Below, piece after piece: positions 40,101 to 52,719 of a DNA stretch of 64,000 bases. The notes beneath the pieces were generated by a model, which worked only from the letters and a program-made list of their open reading frames with translations, searched no databases and was not told where the DNA came from. The DNA lies in the NCBI GenBank assembly GCA_949316495.1, contig OX439002.1, positions 55,455,531 through 55,519,530 of the forward strand, written 5' to 3'. The DNA comes from Amphiduros pacificus. Lineage: Eukaryota > Annelida > Polychaeta > Phyllodocida > Hesionidae. Position 1 is the stretch's first letter; each line of letters begins with the position of its first letter. A program made the position numbers and the translations under genes.

Positions 40101-40456
40101 GTTTTGGAATTATGCGCTCACCAAGTGTCTAATGCATTTGAGTATGAACAGGTGCTTCATCTGGACACTAACAATGATGCAGCTACAGTGTATGTAAACT
40201 ATAGCAGACTCTGAGAGAAACCAGCCCCCATCTTGTACTCAAGATGACACAACAGAATCTATGAATGAGAAACATACAAATTGGGCACAGATATCAGGTT
40301 TCTAGTTCTTTCTTATAAATATGAAATTGTTTCATATCAAACAAAAAAGACAACATTTTGTGAACATGTTTATACTATGAGTAAGGGAAGGGGCAGATGA
40401 CTTGAAGGTGAATGTTGCAGTTTATTGAACAAAAGTGGTCGTGAAACATTATTTGT

Positions 40457-40546
40457 TAGTTTTGTTTGTTTCATAGGGTATTACGTCACTTTCAACATCA
40501 TTTCAGTCATATCATGGCGAGACCTGCTTGTAGCAGATACAAATGT
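40457..40546 (-). mobile_element. tRNA-derived SINE, 3' fragment
   Basis: Only the tail (TTTTGTTTGTTTC in plus-strand view) and about 75 bp of adjoining body (ATTTCAGTCATATCATGGCG, then GACCTGCTTGTAGCAGATAC) remain. Keeping the 3' end and losing the 5' part is the usual outcome of LINE-driven insertion with early arrest. Confidence 0.85.
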
Positions 40547-43500
40547 GTAGGTTATCTGTGCTCTGTTTAAGCTTCCAATTTTGACGTACGTGGTGATGTT
40601 CACCTTATTTCTAATTATGCTTTATTCCACAGTTGTATGCACGAGGCCTTCAATTTAAACATGTTTTTTTCTGATTTTTTAAAAAAACTTCTGAGCTTTT
40701 GTGAAAAATTTGTATGCTAAACATTTGAGATTTAGCTACGGTCAGGCGATTTTAAGTATAGAAAATCAACCTTGTTTTTTAACCTGGTATTGCGTTTCCA
40801 CGATTCTCGTTGAAGCGAATGTTGACATGGTCAATGCCGTGCATGTTTAATGTTTAATCATACACTATCCATTTTGAATTTCATTCATAATGGGCGTAAT
40901 TTAGAAACTAATGATTACAATTTGACAAATTTTATTGCAAATCAAATATAATACCTGTTATTCTAATATATATAATTGAAGGATTCCCGAAACTACAAAT
41001 ACTGACTGAATAAATACCCTAGGCAAAGCACAGAAAAAATATCACCATAACCAAAAGTATGAACATGCGCCCAAAGTCGGCAAGCAAATGCCCGAGCCTC
41101 TATTCATGTCGGTCCAGTAAGATGCACCTCTTTAAATCTCTAAACTTTGAACTATATCAGAAAGATAGTCAAACTATCTGAGCATGTGATATTCATAAAA
41201 TACTTTCCCTAAAAGACAATTCTTAACTCGAGAGAGGCCTAACCGGAAACGCTCTCCAGTGTGGGGGATTGAAAAGGTTAAATTGTTGTATTTGGAGCGC
41301 ATTCACACCTTTTGTTTGAGGAGGAAAGTCGATTGTGAATATGGCATAATCTGTTAATCCTGTGAAACCAAGATGGCTGAATAAGGGTTGTTTTAATATC
41401 TTCTATGGACCTAACACATATTCTGTATACCAAAACGTTAAATTGATATCCATAGTAAATTAGGATGATGATATGAGGTTAGGATACGTAAACTATACAA
41501 GGCAGATTCGATTGTCTTTGTGCCGGAAAACATATTCTGGCATACCTATATCTTCTTTAACTGAAGTGAGTTATGCGTACGCCAGAACAAGACCAATTGG
41601 GATTACAGCTTAGATCTCAATCAAGATAGTTTGGACTGTAGCCTCTTCCTTAAACACGCATATTGGTCTAAATTAAAGGCACTCTGGGTATCAAAGCTGA
41701 ACAAAGATTGAACAGGCAAATAAGATCATTGGAACAAAGCACATAAACATGGCTATGCTATAGCTGTGAAGGTGACTTGACGCAAATGGCTGTTTAATGA
41801 CCGTTTTTTGAATAATTATTAAAGTGTTTACTGGGCCCTTGGTTAGTTTGGCATAATTTGTCATTAGTCATTCGGTGCAAGAGGGAACCATCAGCATATT
41901 TTAGACATTAATTACCATCAGGAAACTTGATATAAAATGTTCAGACCGCAGATATATCACCTAGCTAAACCTTATTCAATTCATAGCATATTCATAGACA
42001 ATAGAGATTAGAATATCAAACGACCCTTGGTGTAAACATAGATTGAACTAAATATATATTTACATGTATGAAATACTTTAAAAGTTAAATTGAAAGGATA
42101 TATTCAAAATAAATATCATCAAGATATAACAGTAAAAAGTTATTAAAAACGTTTCGGTATCAACAATATGCAGCGTATTGAGTACTGTAGCTTGTAGGAT
42201 ATCCTCATTATTTATTTCCTGGTGGAGTTCATCATCCTAATATGAAGTTTTAATGCTGGACGTTAGAATCTGGGAAGTTAAAACAGGCGTAATGTATAAA
42301 TTATGAATTGTGACAGGTTGATCCTTCTAATGGTAATCAGGCTGGTTTGAAGAGGTAAATAAAGCAGCCATGTTTGAAACTTTGCCAAAATTATTCCCAT
42401 TCTGAGTAGTTAATGTATCATAATTTGAAAATGATTTTGAATTTAGTTATGACAAGCATGGATAAGGTTCTAAAAATATTCCACATTTCTTTGCACGGGA
42501 TTGGTGAATATCATTGAGTGATAAACTTACTATACTATGTTTATCATTCAATGATTTTCACCAACCTCATGCATTCATTTTATCAAATATTTCTTCCATT
42601 TTGATACTTCTATTAATCATACTTAATAATAGTAAAGTAAAGTTGGTAAATATATTTCTTTGCTATTTTAATGTATCATCTACTTCTATACTTCTAATCC
42701 AGTTTAGCTTTCCTCGGCGATTAATAACTGAAAAATAAACATAAAAGATACCAACATACAACCGAATACCATAAGATTATTAAAAATAAAATATTCGATG
42801 GTGTAATAGAATGTGTTGATACCTGGGATGATATAGTGACAACGACATACAATGTACATCTTAAGGATTTTGTCTTTTGTCAATTTAGTAACATGTTAGT
42901 GATGCCTAAAACGCTTCACAAATTTCCACACTTTTACTTTTACTCATTACTCCACTTAAGGAGCGTACAGGTCTGTCTTGGTTCACCCGCTAAGTGTTAA
43001 GATTGTTATATAACGTGTATCTGATGGTATGCCTGATGAGAGCAATGTAAAGGTCTCTTGCTCCTAAATGATAATAGTATCAGGTATACAGTTCCTTTTG
43101 GCGTCAAACATCAAAGTGATAGTTAAGGCAAGGTGGCAGTTGGGTGCATGTAGCACACACGCCTTATCAATAATCAGCATCCTTTGATCTCATGTCATTT
43201 ACCAAAATGTGTACACATTTCTCTACATAAGGTTCAGTCAAGGATAAGGAAATATGTATGATTAATTAACCGAAGCATGGTTTGTTTCCAGCCAGGTACA
43301 TGCATCAGATAACTTGGTTGAATGATTAGACATGCCATCCTACTTAAGGGGTCTACCGTCTCTTCAGGGAAAAGGCAATGAGTATATAATATCCTAAGTA
43401 ATTAGAAGTAATGAGAAGGGGGTGGAGAAAGGAAGGTAAAAAAAGGAAAGTACTTACACGTGTATCATTTATTGCCAAACATGGAAAATTCTATAGCGCT

Positions 43501-44329
43501 ATATCAGACAAGGTCTGCTCATGGCGCTTGGATAGGAGATTTTCGTAATATTTACTTTTATTTGAAAACAACAATTGACATAAAGGTACTCGCCAGAAGG
43601 CATGTAAGGATTTGGTAATTGTTCATCATAATCATGAAATGTTTATTTAGTTCTTTATCTCAAAACATGTTGATTCTTCTCATGAACATCTCTCTTAAGA
43701 TGAATTAACAATTCATCGCATTACCAAATGCTTCTTGTTACTATGTTTCAAACAACTTGACTGCAGCTTTGGACCACTTACAGTTATTGATGTGGTAGTT
43801 TTAAGATTTATGGATAAATCACAAATGGATACAGTCATGGAAATAAAGCAAATGTTACAAGGTCCATTCTTTTGGCAGCATTCGACGTTTATCAATGTAA
43901 CATGACATGGGGTAATGACAGGTTTAATTGAACATGAGCATGGAATGATTTCATTAGATATAAATGCACGAACACCGCATTGTAGAATGAGATTTGATGT
44001 GAATGTAGATGCCAAGAAGGCAATGTGAACATTCAACTTTACAAGATATTTTTTCCATGCCCTTTATGCAGAAATGGGAAAGCTTTGAACAGTGCCGGAC
44101 TATAATCGCCTCATAGCAGAGTGGTATGACGTCATACTATTGTTCTGATCTAACCTTAACGAAATCGGTGTCAAAATCGCATCAAAATCGTCACAATATT
44201 TCATCATGGTTGAGAGAATGATAATGCCTGCGTTAAAATTTAAGATTTAGTTCCAGAGGATTAAAAACCTATAACTGTATTTATTTTCTTGAATATTTTG
44301 ATGTGACAGCTGAGATATAAAGATTAAAG

Positions 44330-44540
44330 AAAACAACGGTTTCAATCCAGTCATTGTTTACCATTATGGCTAAGATTTTAGGCGGATTGGATGCGATTAA
44401 GCGTCCGGTGAAGTTGCGAACCCGGAAACTTCAGTCCGGAATTGATTTGATTTTCCCCCCGCCTTCGTTGTTAGCGCCCGGAATAGCGTGAAATGTACGG
44501 ATTAGTTCAGAATGTCAGTCCGGCACCCTTTTAAGCTCTT
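44330..44540. promoter_or_regulatory. Candidate conserved non-coding element
   Basis: A sharply bounded block of balanced, CpG-containing sequence between AT-rich flanks. It carries GGCGGATTGGATGCGATTAAG with two GATT cores (Otx/bicoid-like ATTA and GATT strings), two AGTCCGG strings (near 44432 and 44518) and GCGCCCGG. There is no long open frame and no repeat. The function is unknown; an enhancer is the simplest guess. Confidence 0.27.
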
Positions 44541-44772
44541 CCACCCTTGTTATGATAGATATGATACATTCCCTTATTGAATGGCATAAGGTGATATGCT
44601 ACATTGGACCCATTCTGAATGACCGTAACATTTTCAATCTGTTTTGTGTGTGACTGGTGAGCATTTTTATCAATGTTATAATCAATGCATCTGTGGGTGT
44701 AACGTTTTGTGATATATTGCCGCTTTTTGGTATAAGAAATAATTACATTTCACACAGATATACATTTTATGA

Positions 44773-44804
44773 TGTGAAACTGTGAAACTGTGAAACTGTG
44801 AAAC
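44773..44804. repeat. 8-bp tandem repeat, four copies
   Basis: Four copies of TGTGAAAC head to tail, with no sign of function. Confidence 0.85.
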
Positions 44805-45371
44805 ATGCAGTCTTATTTCGGCATTAAACCTCACTCCAGTCAAATACAATCTGTGTGCAATATTGATTGATTGGATACAAATAATTCAGTCTCTTCTCTT
44901 ATCATTCCAAGTAAATTGCACACTGATTGAGTAGCTTAGTATTTCCACATTAAACTGGAAAGAATTATACTTTTCAACCTCAGCAATGTGCATTTAATGT
45001 ATAGGCAGTGCATGATTCATTTCTTTGACTCCCCTTCTTATTATATTAATTTAGCAAAATACTAATATGTTTTATTTTTTTATTAGGTAGATCAACAGAA
45101 TTATGAAATCTATAATTTGCTTTTCAATCCTTTTATTGGTTTTACATTACAGTTTAATTACTCATTTGTCTGCAGTAAGACTGAAGAACATGATTCAAAC
45201 GGCCAGAGATTTGTAATTCCAGTTTGATTTTTCTTTTACATGTGGAGCCTCATCAACTTCCTCGATTGCTCACTCGCTCGCTAATATCAAATTTGAATAT
45301 TTTTTTTGTTTGTCTCACAGCGAGAGACGTGCTCATTCACAAAACACTTGAGTCACGTGACACCACACATC

Positions 45372-45418
45372 ATACGAGAAGTGATGATGTGGGGCGATTA
45401 TTACCGCCAATCTCGTAT
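45372..45418. other. Nested inverted repeat (cruciform-like)
   Basis: Outer arms ATACGAGA (45372-45379) and TCTCGTAT (45411-45418) enclose inner arms GGCG (45393-45396) and CGCC (45405-45408). It is preceded by TGAGTCACGTGAC (about 45349-45361), which combines AP-1-like and E-box cores. It could form a stem-loop in RNA or be a chance palindrome. Confidence 0.4.
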
Positions 45419-45967
45419 AATTCAATCACAAAGCCAGATGAACACCACTGATGTGGCTATTATAACTTGACATGATCGTGCATCTGGACCCCCAACACAT
45501 GTCACAAAGGCTTACCAACAATTAAGTCTCTCTGAGGGAAGATTGCATCACCAGATCACATTGCACTGACCCAAAATTCAGAGCCCAATGTTTGCCTAAC
45601 AATATCTGGTAATTTAATTATGCACTGTATGAGGTAGGTCAGTAATGCAATTATATTCTCACGGGTTGTCACTAAGAGGTCATATACCTCAACGGACAGA
45701 TGAAAAGGAATGAATGAATCTGTGAATATCCCATAACAAGATCGTGGCGCTTGAAATTAGGTGTTTACATGATTTATCTGAAGTTGACTACTTGAAAGGC
45801 TGTGTAATTACATGAGAGTAATGATGGCCCTTTTGCAAAATTTAGAATGAGCTATTGATTATTCTCCTTTCCATCAATCACTATGACCTGTAGGTTAATA
45901 TCGATTTCGTTAACAACAAAATACAATTCTTACCTAATATTACATTTTTTGGTCCTAAAGAGATTAT

Positions 45968-46182
45968 GATGCAATATTCAACCAACTTTCGGCCATCTTG
46001 GTGTTTTGTGTGTGCCTTCACAGCTCGGCATAAGCGAACACAAATGATTATCTCGGAAACAAATAACTGCAAATGTTTTCGCAGCTCTCCCCTATTCAAC
46101 TTTTAATCCCCCACGAATGCTTCATACCAAAGTCCTTTTTTTGGAAGTTGGTAATATTCTCAAGGATGAATAACAAGTCACA
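45968..46182 (+). repeat. Unnamed dispersed repeat, copy C
   Basis: Begins GCAATATTCAACCAACTTTC and continues GGCCATCTTGGTG and CCTTCACAGCTCGG, then diverges but keeps GGAAGTTGGTAATATTCTC near its right end, aligning with copy B and with the right flank of the 54-kb satellite. The left 60 bp match the minus-strand copy at 47512-47590 closely. Confidence 0.65.
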
Positions 46183-46548
46183 AGATTGTATTCTTTCTCA
46201 AGCCCCAATAGTCATTTGGCAAACATTAAAGGGATTAAGCACCGATTTTGAAAAAAAACGTTTAAAATTCACATATTGGTGATAAATGTATTTGTCTTTC
46301 ATGTCTATAAATATTTAGAAAAATGCAATACCCACAACATTCAAATGTTTTCAACTCATCAATCATGATTTAGCATGCACGTGTGTAGGCTGACCTCCAG
46401 GCACAAAAGTGATCTGAATTTTCTGTAGCCAAGAAAGTTGTCAAAAACATGGGATATATTTCATATTTTGGAATATTTTTCTCTGGAATTGTTTTATCTT
46501 TGTATTCTGCATCTGCTGTCCAAAGCACACTATTTATAATGCTCTGTA

Positions 46549-46645
46549 TACGTCACGGTAAGGAAATCCCAAGAAACTTATTTGCGTCACGTAATTGCCT
46601 CGTGCACGTGCCAATCATTGACATGACGTCATTGACCAGCACGTG
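46549..46645. promoter_or_regulatory. bZIP/bHLH motif cluster
   Basis: Within about 100 bp lie TACGTCA (46549-46555), TGCGTCA (46583-46589) followed by CGTAA, a perfect palindromic CRE TGACGTCA (46624-46631), and two CACGTG E-boxes (46605-46610 and 46640-46645). A TATTTATAAT string sits about 20 bp before the first. CRE, ATF/XBP1-type and E-box sites clustered in this way are typical of stress- or cAMP-responsive or clock-controlled elements. All matches are seen; the role is inferred. Confidence 0.4.
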
Positions 46646-47511
46646 CAGTGAGAACAAACTGATGCGGTTCTCTTTGCTTAATACCTTTAAGGTAAAGTTG
46701 CAAATAATCCCCAAAATCTGTTTTATATTTTTTGCTTTTTTGTATGATGTGTGTTGTGCCTGCAAATCCCAACATGCGTAATTGATAAAATTACACTCTT
46801 TCCTTGCATTGATGATCTTAATGCATTTCAAAATGAATAATATAAAGCATGTTGGACTTCTCCGAAACATCTTTGCTGCCTTTTGTAGATATTAATGATA
46901 AGCATGAAACGTATGTCACAAACATAATTCCAGGGATATTGTGAATAGTTTCCTCTATCGACAAACCAATGAGCCTGCCATTCTCACATTGTTCAGACAT
47001 TAGTTCACAACAATATTTCATGCAGCTGCATCATTAAACTCTGCAAAAAACTCCAATCTATAACAATATACATACATTCCATCTGAATTCCTCAAACGGT
47101 TAGGTAGAGCTAAACGAATATAAGACTTCATTACAAAAGATGGCATTGATAAAATATTTCCGCTCGTTCACTAAATATAATATGCATCAATAGGTTATAT
47201 GAAATCACGAGAATCAAAATTGTAACACTCTATTCAATGAAAGCAATCCAAGAATATTTTCACCCCAAAGGAAACATGTTTCGAGATGTTGGTTTCATTG
47301 ATAAAATTCGCTTATTTAAGGCACAGTCAAGTATAAAAAATAACACACACAAACTAATTTTACAAAACTTTCTTACTCCATTTGACATAGGAGTTGAGCT
47401 GCAACAAACCACGACTACACGTTTTGGATTTGGATACTTCACTGGGTCTAATGTCAAACAGCCTTGAGGAGATAGCAGTAATGAATGTCCAACTATTTTT
47501 TGCGGTCATTT

Positions 47512-47590
47512 TTGTATAAGCACTAGCCAAGCTGTGAAAGCACCAAAACCAGCATGGCCGAAAGTTGGTCTCATATTGCACCAACATCTC
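47512..47590 (-). repeat. Unnamed dispersed repeat, copy E (minus)
   Basis: The reverse complement reads GTGCAATATGAGACCAACTT, then TCGGCCATGCTGG, then GTGCTTTCACAGCTTGGCTA. It is a close match to the left part of copy C in the opposite orientation. Only the left end of the family is recognisable. Confidence 0.65.
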
Positions 47591-48449
47591 TTAAGGGCCA
47601 GACAAATATTGTTTTGCATCATCTCAAAGACTTTGATGATAATATTTATTGGAAATTGGACAAAACATTACTTCTGATACAAAAGCGACCTATCTTAGTT
47701 CATTTATTTGATGCAATTATTTAGATATAAACAGAATATGTTAATTACATGCAAATTCTTTCAGGGTATATTACATACATTTATTACAAGTTTGTATTGA
47801 TCTTGTCAGAACACATTAATATCTGAACTACACATATTTGTAGATCTAACGTAGGAAATCTCTAATGGCGCATATGATGCGGAAAACTCTTACAAGTTGA
47901 AGAAAGCTTTAATATCACACATGAATTCGCCTGTGACAAATAAATAGGCGATTCATAGTCATAAAATAAATAAATCCATCAGCAAGGCATGCAACATCAA
48001 AGAATCTGTGCACTACTATAGCATAAATCTCTTAGTAGTTTGATGACATAAGATGCTACAGTCGACAGCTCTGAAAAGAACACGCTATACAGAAATTGAC
48101 ATGTCAGACTAGTTCTTGTACAAAGCCAGAATTGTGTTCCTGGCTTGACCGCATGGTGTACAGTAAATAAGTGCAACCCTGTAAATGTTCATTCTCTGTT
48201 TGTTAAAGAAATGACACACTATGCGTGTGTAGATTCAGTTTAAGAATTGTGTTTTCGGTACTCACATTTGCTCCTCAATTGATTTAAGTAAAGTAGCATC
48301 TTATTTCTTTGACAAAATCTTGAATAGATTTGTGCTTTGTGTTATCTCTGGCAATCTTCGACAAGAAAATGTGCTACCGTGAGAAGGACTACAGATTACA
48401 ACACAACAAAAATGTTTCAGTTTAGTTGTTTGAGAAAATAAAAAGCTTC

Positions 48450-48451
<2 letters not shown>

Positions 48452-48542
<91 letters not shown>

Positions 48543-48572
48543 ATCTATATATATATATATATATATATATAT
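48452..48572. repeat. Interrupted (AT)n microsatellite
   Basis: About 120 bp of AT dinucleotides with ACAT, AAAT and CTATCT interruptions. Frames spelling Ile-Tyr across it are artefacts. Confidence 0.97.
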
Positions 48573-48905
48573 GATACAAGTACATTCAAGCGTAAGCATT
48601 TCTCTATTCGTTCTTAAAGCATTCTTCTGAGGTCTACAGTAAGACAAACAAAAAGACAAACTGCCTCCCACCAGTGAGCCTACCTGACACATGCATTACA
48701 ATTATAAGAGAAAGTTGAATGAGGAATGTAAGTCTTATTCTATTGGAGATGCGACGTCCAAGTATTTGAAGGGAAGCTAAATAGAGAGCGTTTGTCCAAC
48801 CACCTTCCAATGTTGATATTGATACTATATCCTGACTATTATATAGATTTAAACATTCTCCTTGTGTCAGCAATAATACATACCAAATACACCTCTGATT
48901 ATTGA

Positions 48906-48961
48906 GATATATAAGCATCTTATTTCTTTGACTTAGATATATAAGCATCTTATTTCTTTGA
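48906..48961. repeat. 30-bp tandem duplication
   Basis: Two head-to-tail copies of GATATATAAGCATCTTATTT followed by CTTTGA, 30 bp apart and essentially identical, so recent. Confidence 0.9.
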
Positions 48962-50545
48962 AGGCATGCCCCCAGAGTCACTCAAAAAATCTATCCCATT
49001 TTAGCCATGAGCTGTCTGCAAACGAAATGATAAGAATAGGTTTGATCTCAGTCATCTGTCAATATATAGTATTACTAAATATAAATCAAGGGCATGAAAA
49101 CTCTTGTGCCATATTTCTATCAATCTTATGTATCAAATTAGATTAAGAATAGTTAGGTGCATCCTAAGATTTTAAGGATATGAACCATACCATATAAAGA
49201 TTGCAAAGCATTTTTTGAAACTGTAATCTTTACATTATGCTTCCATGAAATATTTATTTCATCCAAGGTTTTCGCCCCTTCAGTTGTATATGACAGAAGG
49301 GAGAATTGTCATTGCATTTATCATACAATTTTGGCACAATCTTAGCTTTTCAGATTCCCTATGATTTTAGCATTCGACTAGGAATAAAGATCAACTAGAT
49401 GGTAGCCATAGGGCACACCAGCAAATTGTAGCTATATTGGAACATCACCAATTTATTACTGATTTTCCAAATTGTAGATCCAACCTAAAATTAAGTTTAT
49501 ACTTCAAGCAGAAATTTTAACCTTTTGTTCATAATCATCAGCTACATATACCAATAGAGATTTGGTATACCCAGACATTATCTGCAGGCAACAGTGCCAA
49601 GGAAACCATATTTTTGGCATGTTCACCTTTTTGTTGCAATATGTTTTTTGGCAACTACATAAGAGTACATCCAGCTATTCAAGTTGTACAGCCCGCTAGC
49701 GAGTTTCTGTCAGCATTATACGAATGTGCATTCTGGAATAAACTCATATATCTTCTGATTGTGAGTTGTTCCTTTCCACTCCATCACAAAAGTGTACTGC
49801 CCTGTAGTTGATGATGTTGGTGGTATATTATGAGGTGTGCCACAGGTAAGCGTGTTTCCTCTTTGACACCGCAATAGATCAACGCTGTTGCCTTTTTCCT
49901 AAAGAGGTTTCAGGATTACATTACACTTTTGAATGCTTTATCAATTGTACTATTTTTCAACTTTGATGCTTATTTTGGGTCAGGGGACAGAAACAGCTTA
50001 TGTATGTTCACATGGACATGGCACATCACGAGAAATCAAACATCTAAAACAACACTACCTAAAACTGTATATTTTAATCTGGCTGAGACAACAGCATTTA
50101 GAACAATGATGAAGCCTGCATCATGCTTTGTATGATTTATAATGCAACCAGACCTCTGAAATATATCACAGGTAATCTATGAAGTGCAGATTGTCGTTCT
50201 CATTGTTCAAGAAGTCTGCCTTTGATGAGCAACACTTTTACCAGTATTAGGTGTATGGTAACATTAGGGTAATTCCTGTTCACTACAGTTATGAAGCCTT
50301 TTTGTGGTAGACATCAAAGACAATGATAGCACCACTGCCTGTATCGATACACAAAATGTAACATGCATTTGATGCACATTGTTATACTTGAACCTTTGAC
50401 CATGGTAAACAATGGAGGAGGGAACAACCACTAAGAACATACTGGACAATTTTACTCTTGTGTTCTTATTTTGTTTGCCTGGTGCATTGACATCCAAAGG
50501 ATATTGGTTAGAACTTATTTGAATGAAGAGAGTGGTATGATGAGT

Positions 50546-50862
50546 TTGTTTGTTTGTTGGGGCTTTACAACAATTTCAACATTATTTCGGTCATTTCGTG
50601 ATGAGACCTACTTGTAGCAGATATAGTGCTGCCTCAATGAATTGTCATGTCGCAGGTCCTTGACATGACAATCCACCCGGTCACAGATTTACAAGGACAA
50701 CAGGTTAACCCTTCGCGCACAGGCCTTAGCTCATGTGTGAAATTGTATCATGAATTCAACCTCGCCACAGCCGGGGATAGAACCCACGACCTTTAGATCA
50801 CCACAGAGGAACTGGTGCTCATAAGCTGGCACTCTAACCAACTGCGCCAGGGCCTGTGGCCC
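50546..50862 (-). mobile_element. Complete tRNA-derived SINE with 12-bp target duplication
   Basis: On the minus strand a tRNA-like head contains an A box TGGCGCAGTTGG (50838-50849 complement), matching the pol III consensus, and a B box GGTTCTATCCC (50774-50784 complement) with one mismatch, 53 bp apart. A body of about 200 bp follows and ends in (AAAC)n. The insertion is bounded by the direct repeat GGTATGATGAGT at 50534-50545 (the last base is shared with the tail) and 50863-50874. Length is about 317 bp. It is the best preserved copy here and defines the family seen at 17760, 24129, 33063, 40457 and 55417. I cannot place the body in a named SINE superfamily. Confidence 0.95.
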
Positions 50863-50946
50863 GGTATGATGAGTATAAAGATCAATGATGGTTAATCTAT
50901 TAAGCAACCTCCTAAATCAACTATTCCCTAGAATATTAGATTTGTA

Positions 50947-50998
50947 TCTGCCATTGCAGGTTATTGCAAGATTCTGCCATTGCAGGTTATTGCAAGAA
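50947..50998. repeat. 26-bp tandem duplication
   Basis: TCTGCCATTGCAGGTTATTG plus CAAGAT occurs twice, 26 bp apart, with an almost perfect match. Confidence 0.93.
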
Positions 50999-52108
50999 TC
51001 ATAGACTACAAAACTTCATTGAAGTTGACTATCTACACATTTTTCACAACTTGACTTAGCAATGGTTATTTCATGTGCTATCATGCACATAACTGGACTG
51101 ATGTTGATCAGTACATTCGACTTGAAAAAATACCTTTTATAGGATAGCTAATAGATATTAGGTAGTCACTCACATTTATGGATAGTTTAGCGTGTATAAG
51201 TAATGGGAAACCACAACTGTGCTCCACCTACATGTTATACAATCCCTCTTCGTATTTCCAATGGCCACCTGGATTTGTTTCTGGATTTGCATCTGAATAT
51301 CTTGTGGATTGTTTTCTGGTTGGGTCGACTTCCTTTGCAGTTGTATAATTGTTATATAAATATTTTCAAACATTTCACATTCTTTTTGTTTAATTGCTGC
51401 AAAGTACTGATTCAGAAGCATATCGTTTTTAAGGATGTAAGTTTTCGTTTTTAGAAACATTTATAAACGGCTTCCAACTTGTTGAGATGTTGTTCCACCA
51501 AACAATTAACTCATATGTCCCAATTGAAACATTTGGATTTGGGAACTAAAATTATGATGGTATTTGCTTCTTTGGCAGCCATGTTGATTTTAATCAAAAT
51601 GTAATTTTATCAAATCTTAAAATCATAAGCATGGTTCATGTGATTTGCTTGTGACCGGTACACCAGTTTAAAACTTCTCATCATTGGCAAAATGATTATT
51701 GATTTTATCTAATAGCAATATATTCAAATGAAATCTTCATGTTAAAAACCCCTAGAACTTAAAATCGAATAAGTATGTATTCTGAAAGGAAAGATATGAA
51801 AAATTATTGATATTTAAGCAACAATCTTAGTTTTATGCACATTTGGCACAATTCTACAGCTCGATATCATAATTCAAGAGAATAATGATTCTCTTAGATT
51901 CATAAAACTTTGGTACATTTCCACAATTTGATAACACATAGTGTTTCTGAGGACATCATAAGAAGTGGTGAAAACAGTCTGTTTATTCCAAGTCAAGCCC
52001 AAGTCAGGAATAAATGTTTTAATTGCATAATTCTAGTTTTACTTTATATATGTGCCCAGTTTATCTTTATTTATTTATCTTGGGTAAACAACGATTAAGC
52101 CATAATAT

Positions 52109-52235
52109 CTTGATTTAGATAAGATATAATTTGTTGACTTAGATAAGATATAATTTCTTGACTTAGATAAGATATAATTTCTTGACTTAGATAAGATGAT
52201 ATTTCATTTATTTAGACAAGATATAATTTCATTTC
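52109..52235. repeat. 28-bp tandem repeat, about 5 units
   Basis: Units of the type TTGACTTAGATAAGATATAA plus TTTC, each carrying AGATAA, a GATA-factor core. The last unit is degenerate (TTTAGACAAGATATAATTT). Repeated GATA cores could attract GATA factors, but slippage is sufficient explanation. Confidence 0.9.
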
Positions 52236-52719
52236 ATAAGAAATAAAATTTAACATAATTCAGATAGATAATAGAGTCATGTGTGCAATGAATGACACAA
52301 AATCAACATCAGCGGGCTTTTAACATGAGAACATGAAAAGTGAAATGTTGTTGCATAGACTTTAATTAGCCCAGCCTGAGGCCCACATGGGACCCTGCAG
52401 TCTTATAGTCGACTCCACCGGTTACTTTACAGCTACTTCACCTGAAAGTATAAAGGCTGGTCTAAGGTTATTTATTGCCAGCATTGCCGATGAATATGCA
52501 CTCGGATTGAAAAGTATGTTATATAAAGTATTTTTTTATAGCACTAAATATAAAACAAATACTGTTCACAAGATATGTGGCCAAGATATGTATTCGACTC
52601 GGAATCAAGGATAAGAAAGTTTCTAATTAAAAGTGCCTCTGAATCTCCTCAGATCTTGATACAGTAATACTGCCATATTATGATATCAAGATAACCTTAC
52701 CAAACAACCATTTTCTCTC

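Larger units (their letters stand above)
33283..40456. other. Single-copy DNA with several regulatory-looking blocks
   Basis: No recognised gene. Listed separately are the 25-bp repeat (34129-34281), the island with an ETS pair (34900-35220), an octamer site (36070), and the CpG-bearing island with NRF1 (36880-37180). Also noted are a hairpin with 7-bp arms TGCTCCT/AGGAGCA near 36647-36666 and balanced-composition blocks at 37690-37900 and 38870-39010. A 135-codon minus-strand frame at 38643-39050 has no recognisable domain. Confidence 0.5.
40547..45967. other. AT-rich single-copy DNA, no gene seen
   Basis: Frames of 74-107 codons (for example 43713-44036 minus) have no recognised domain. 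Listed separately are the islands at 44330-44540 and 45372-45418 and the short repeat at 44773. A Grainyhead-like AACCGGAAAC occurs near 41241. The rest is plain AT-rich sequence. Confidence 0.55.
46183..50545. other. AT-rich DNA with CRE/E-box cluster and AT tract, no gene seen
   Basis: Besides the listed bZIP/bHLH motif cluster, dispersed-repeat copy E, the AT tract at 48452-48572 and a 30-bp duplication at 48906-48961, I find nothing. Frames of 60-115 codons on both strands around 46.5 and 48.7 kb have no known domain. Confidence 0.55.

Noticed and set aside
41362-41386. Further copy of the dispersed repeat (AACCAAGATGGCTGA)
   Set aside because: Only about 15 bp match in reverse orientation, too little to call.
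43713-44036. 107-codon minus-strand frame as a gene
   Set aside because: Length is within chance for 64 kb on six frames and the peptide shows no known pattern.
50774-50862. tRNA gene
   Set aside because: A box and B box are present, but the sequence is continuous with a SINE body and tail and is bounded by a target duplication, so it is a SINE head and not a host tRNA gene.
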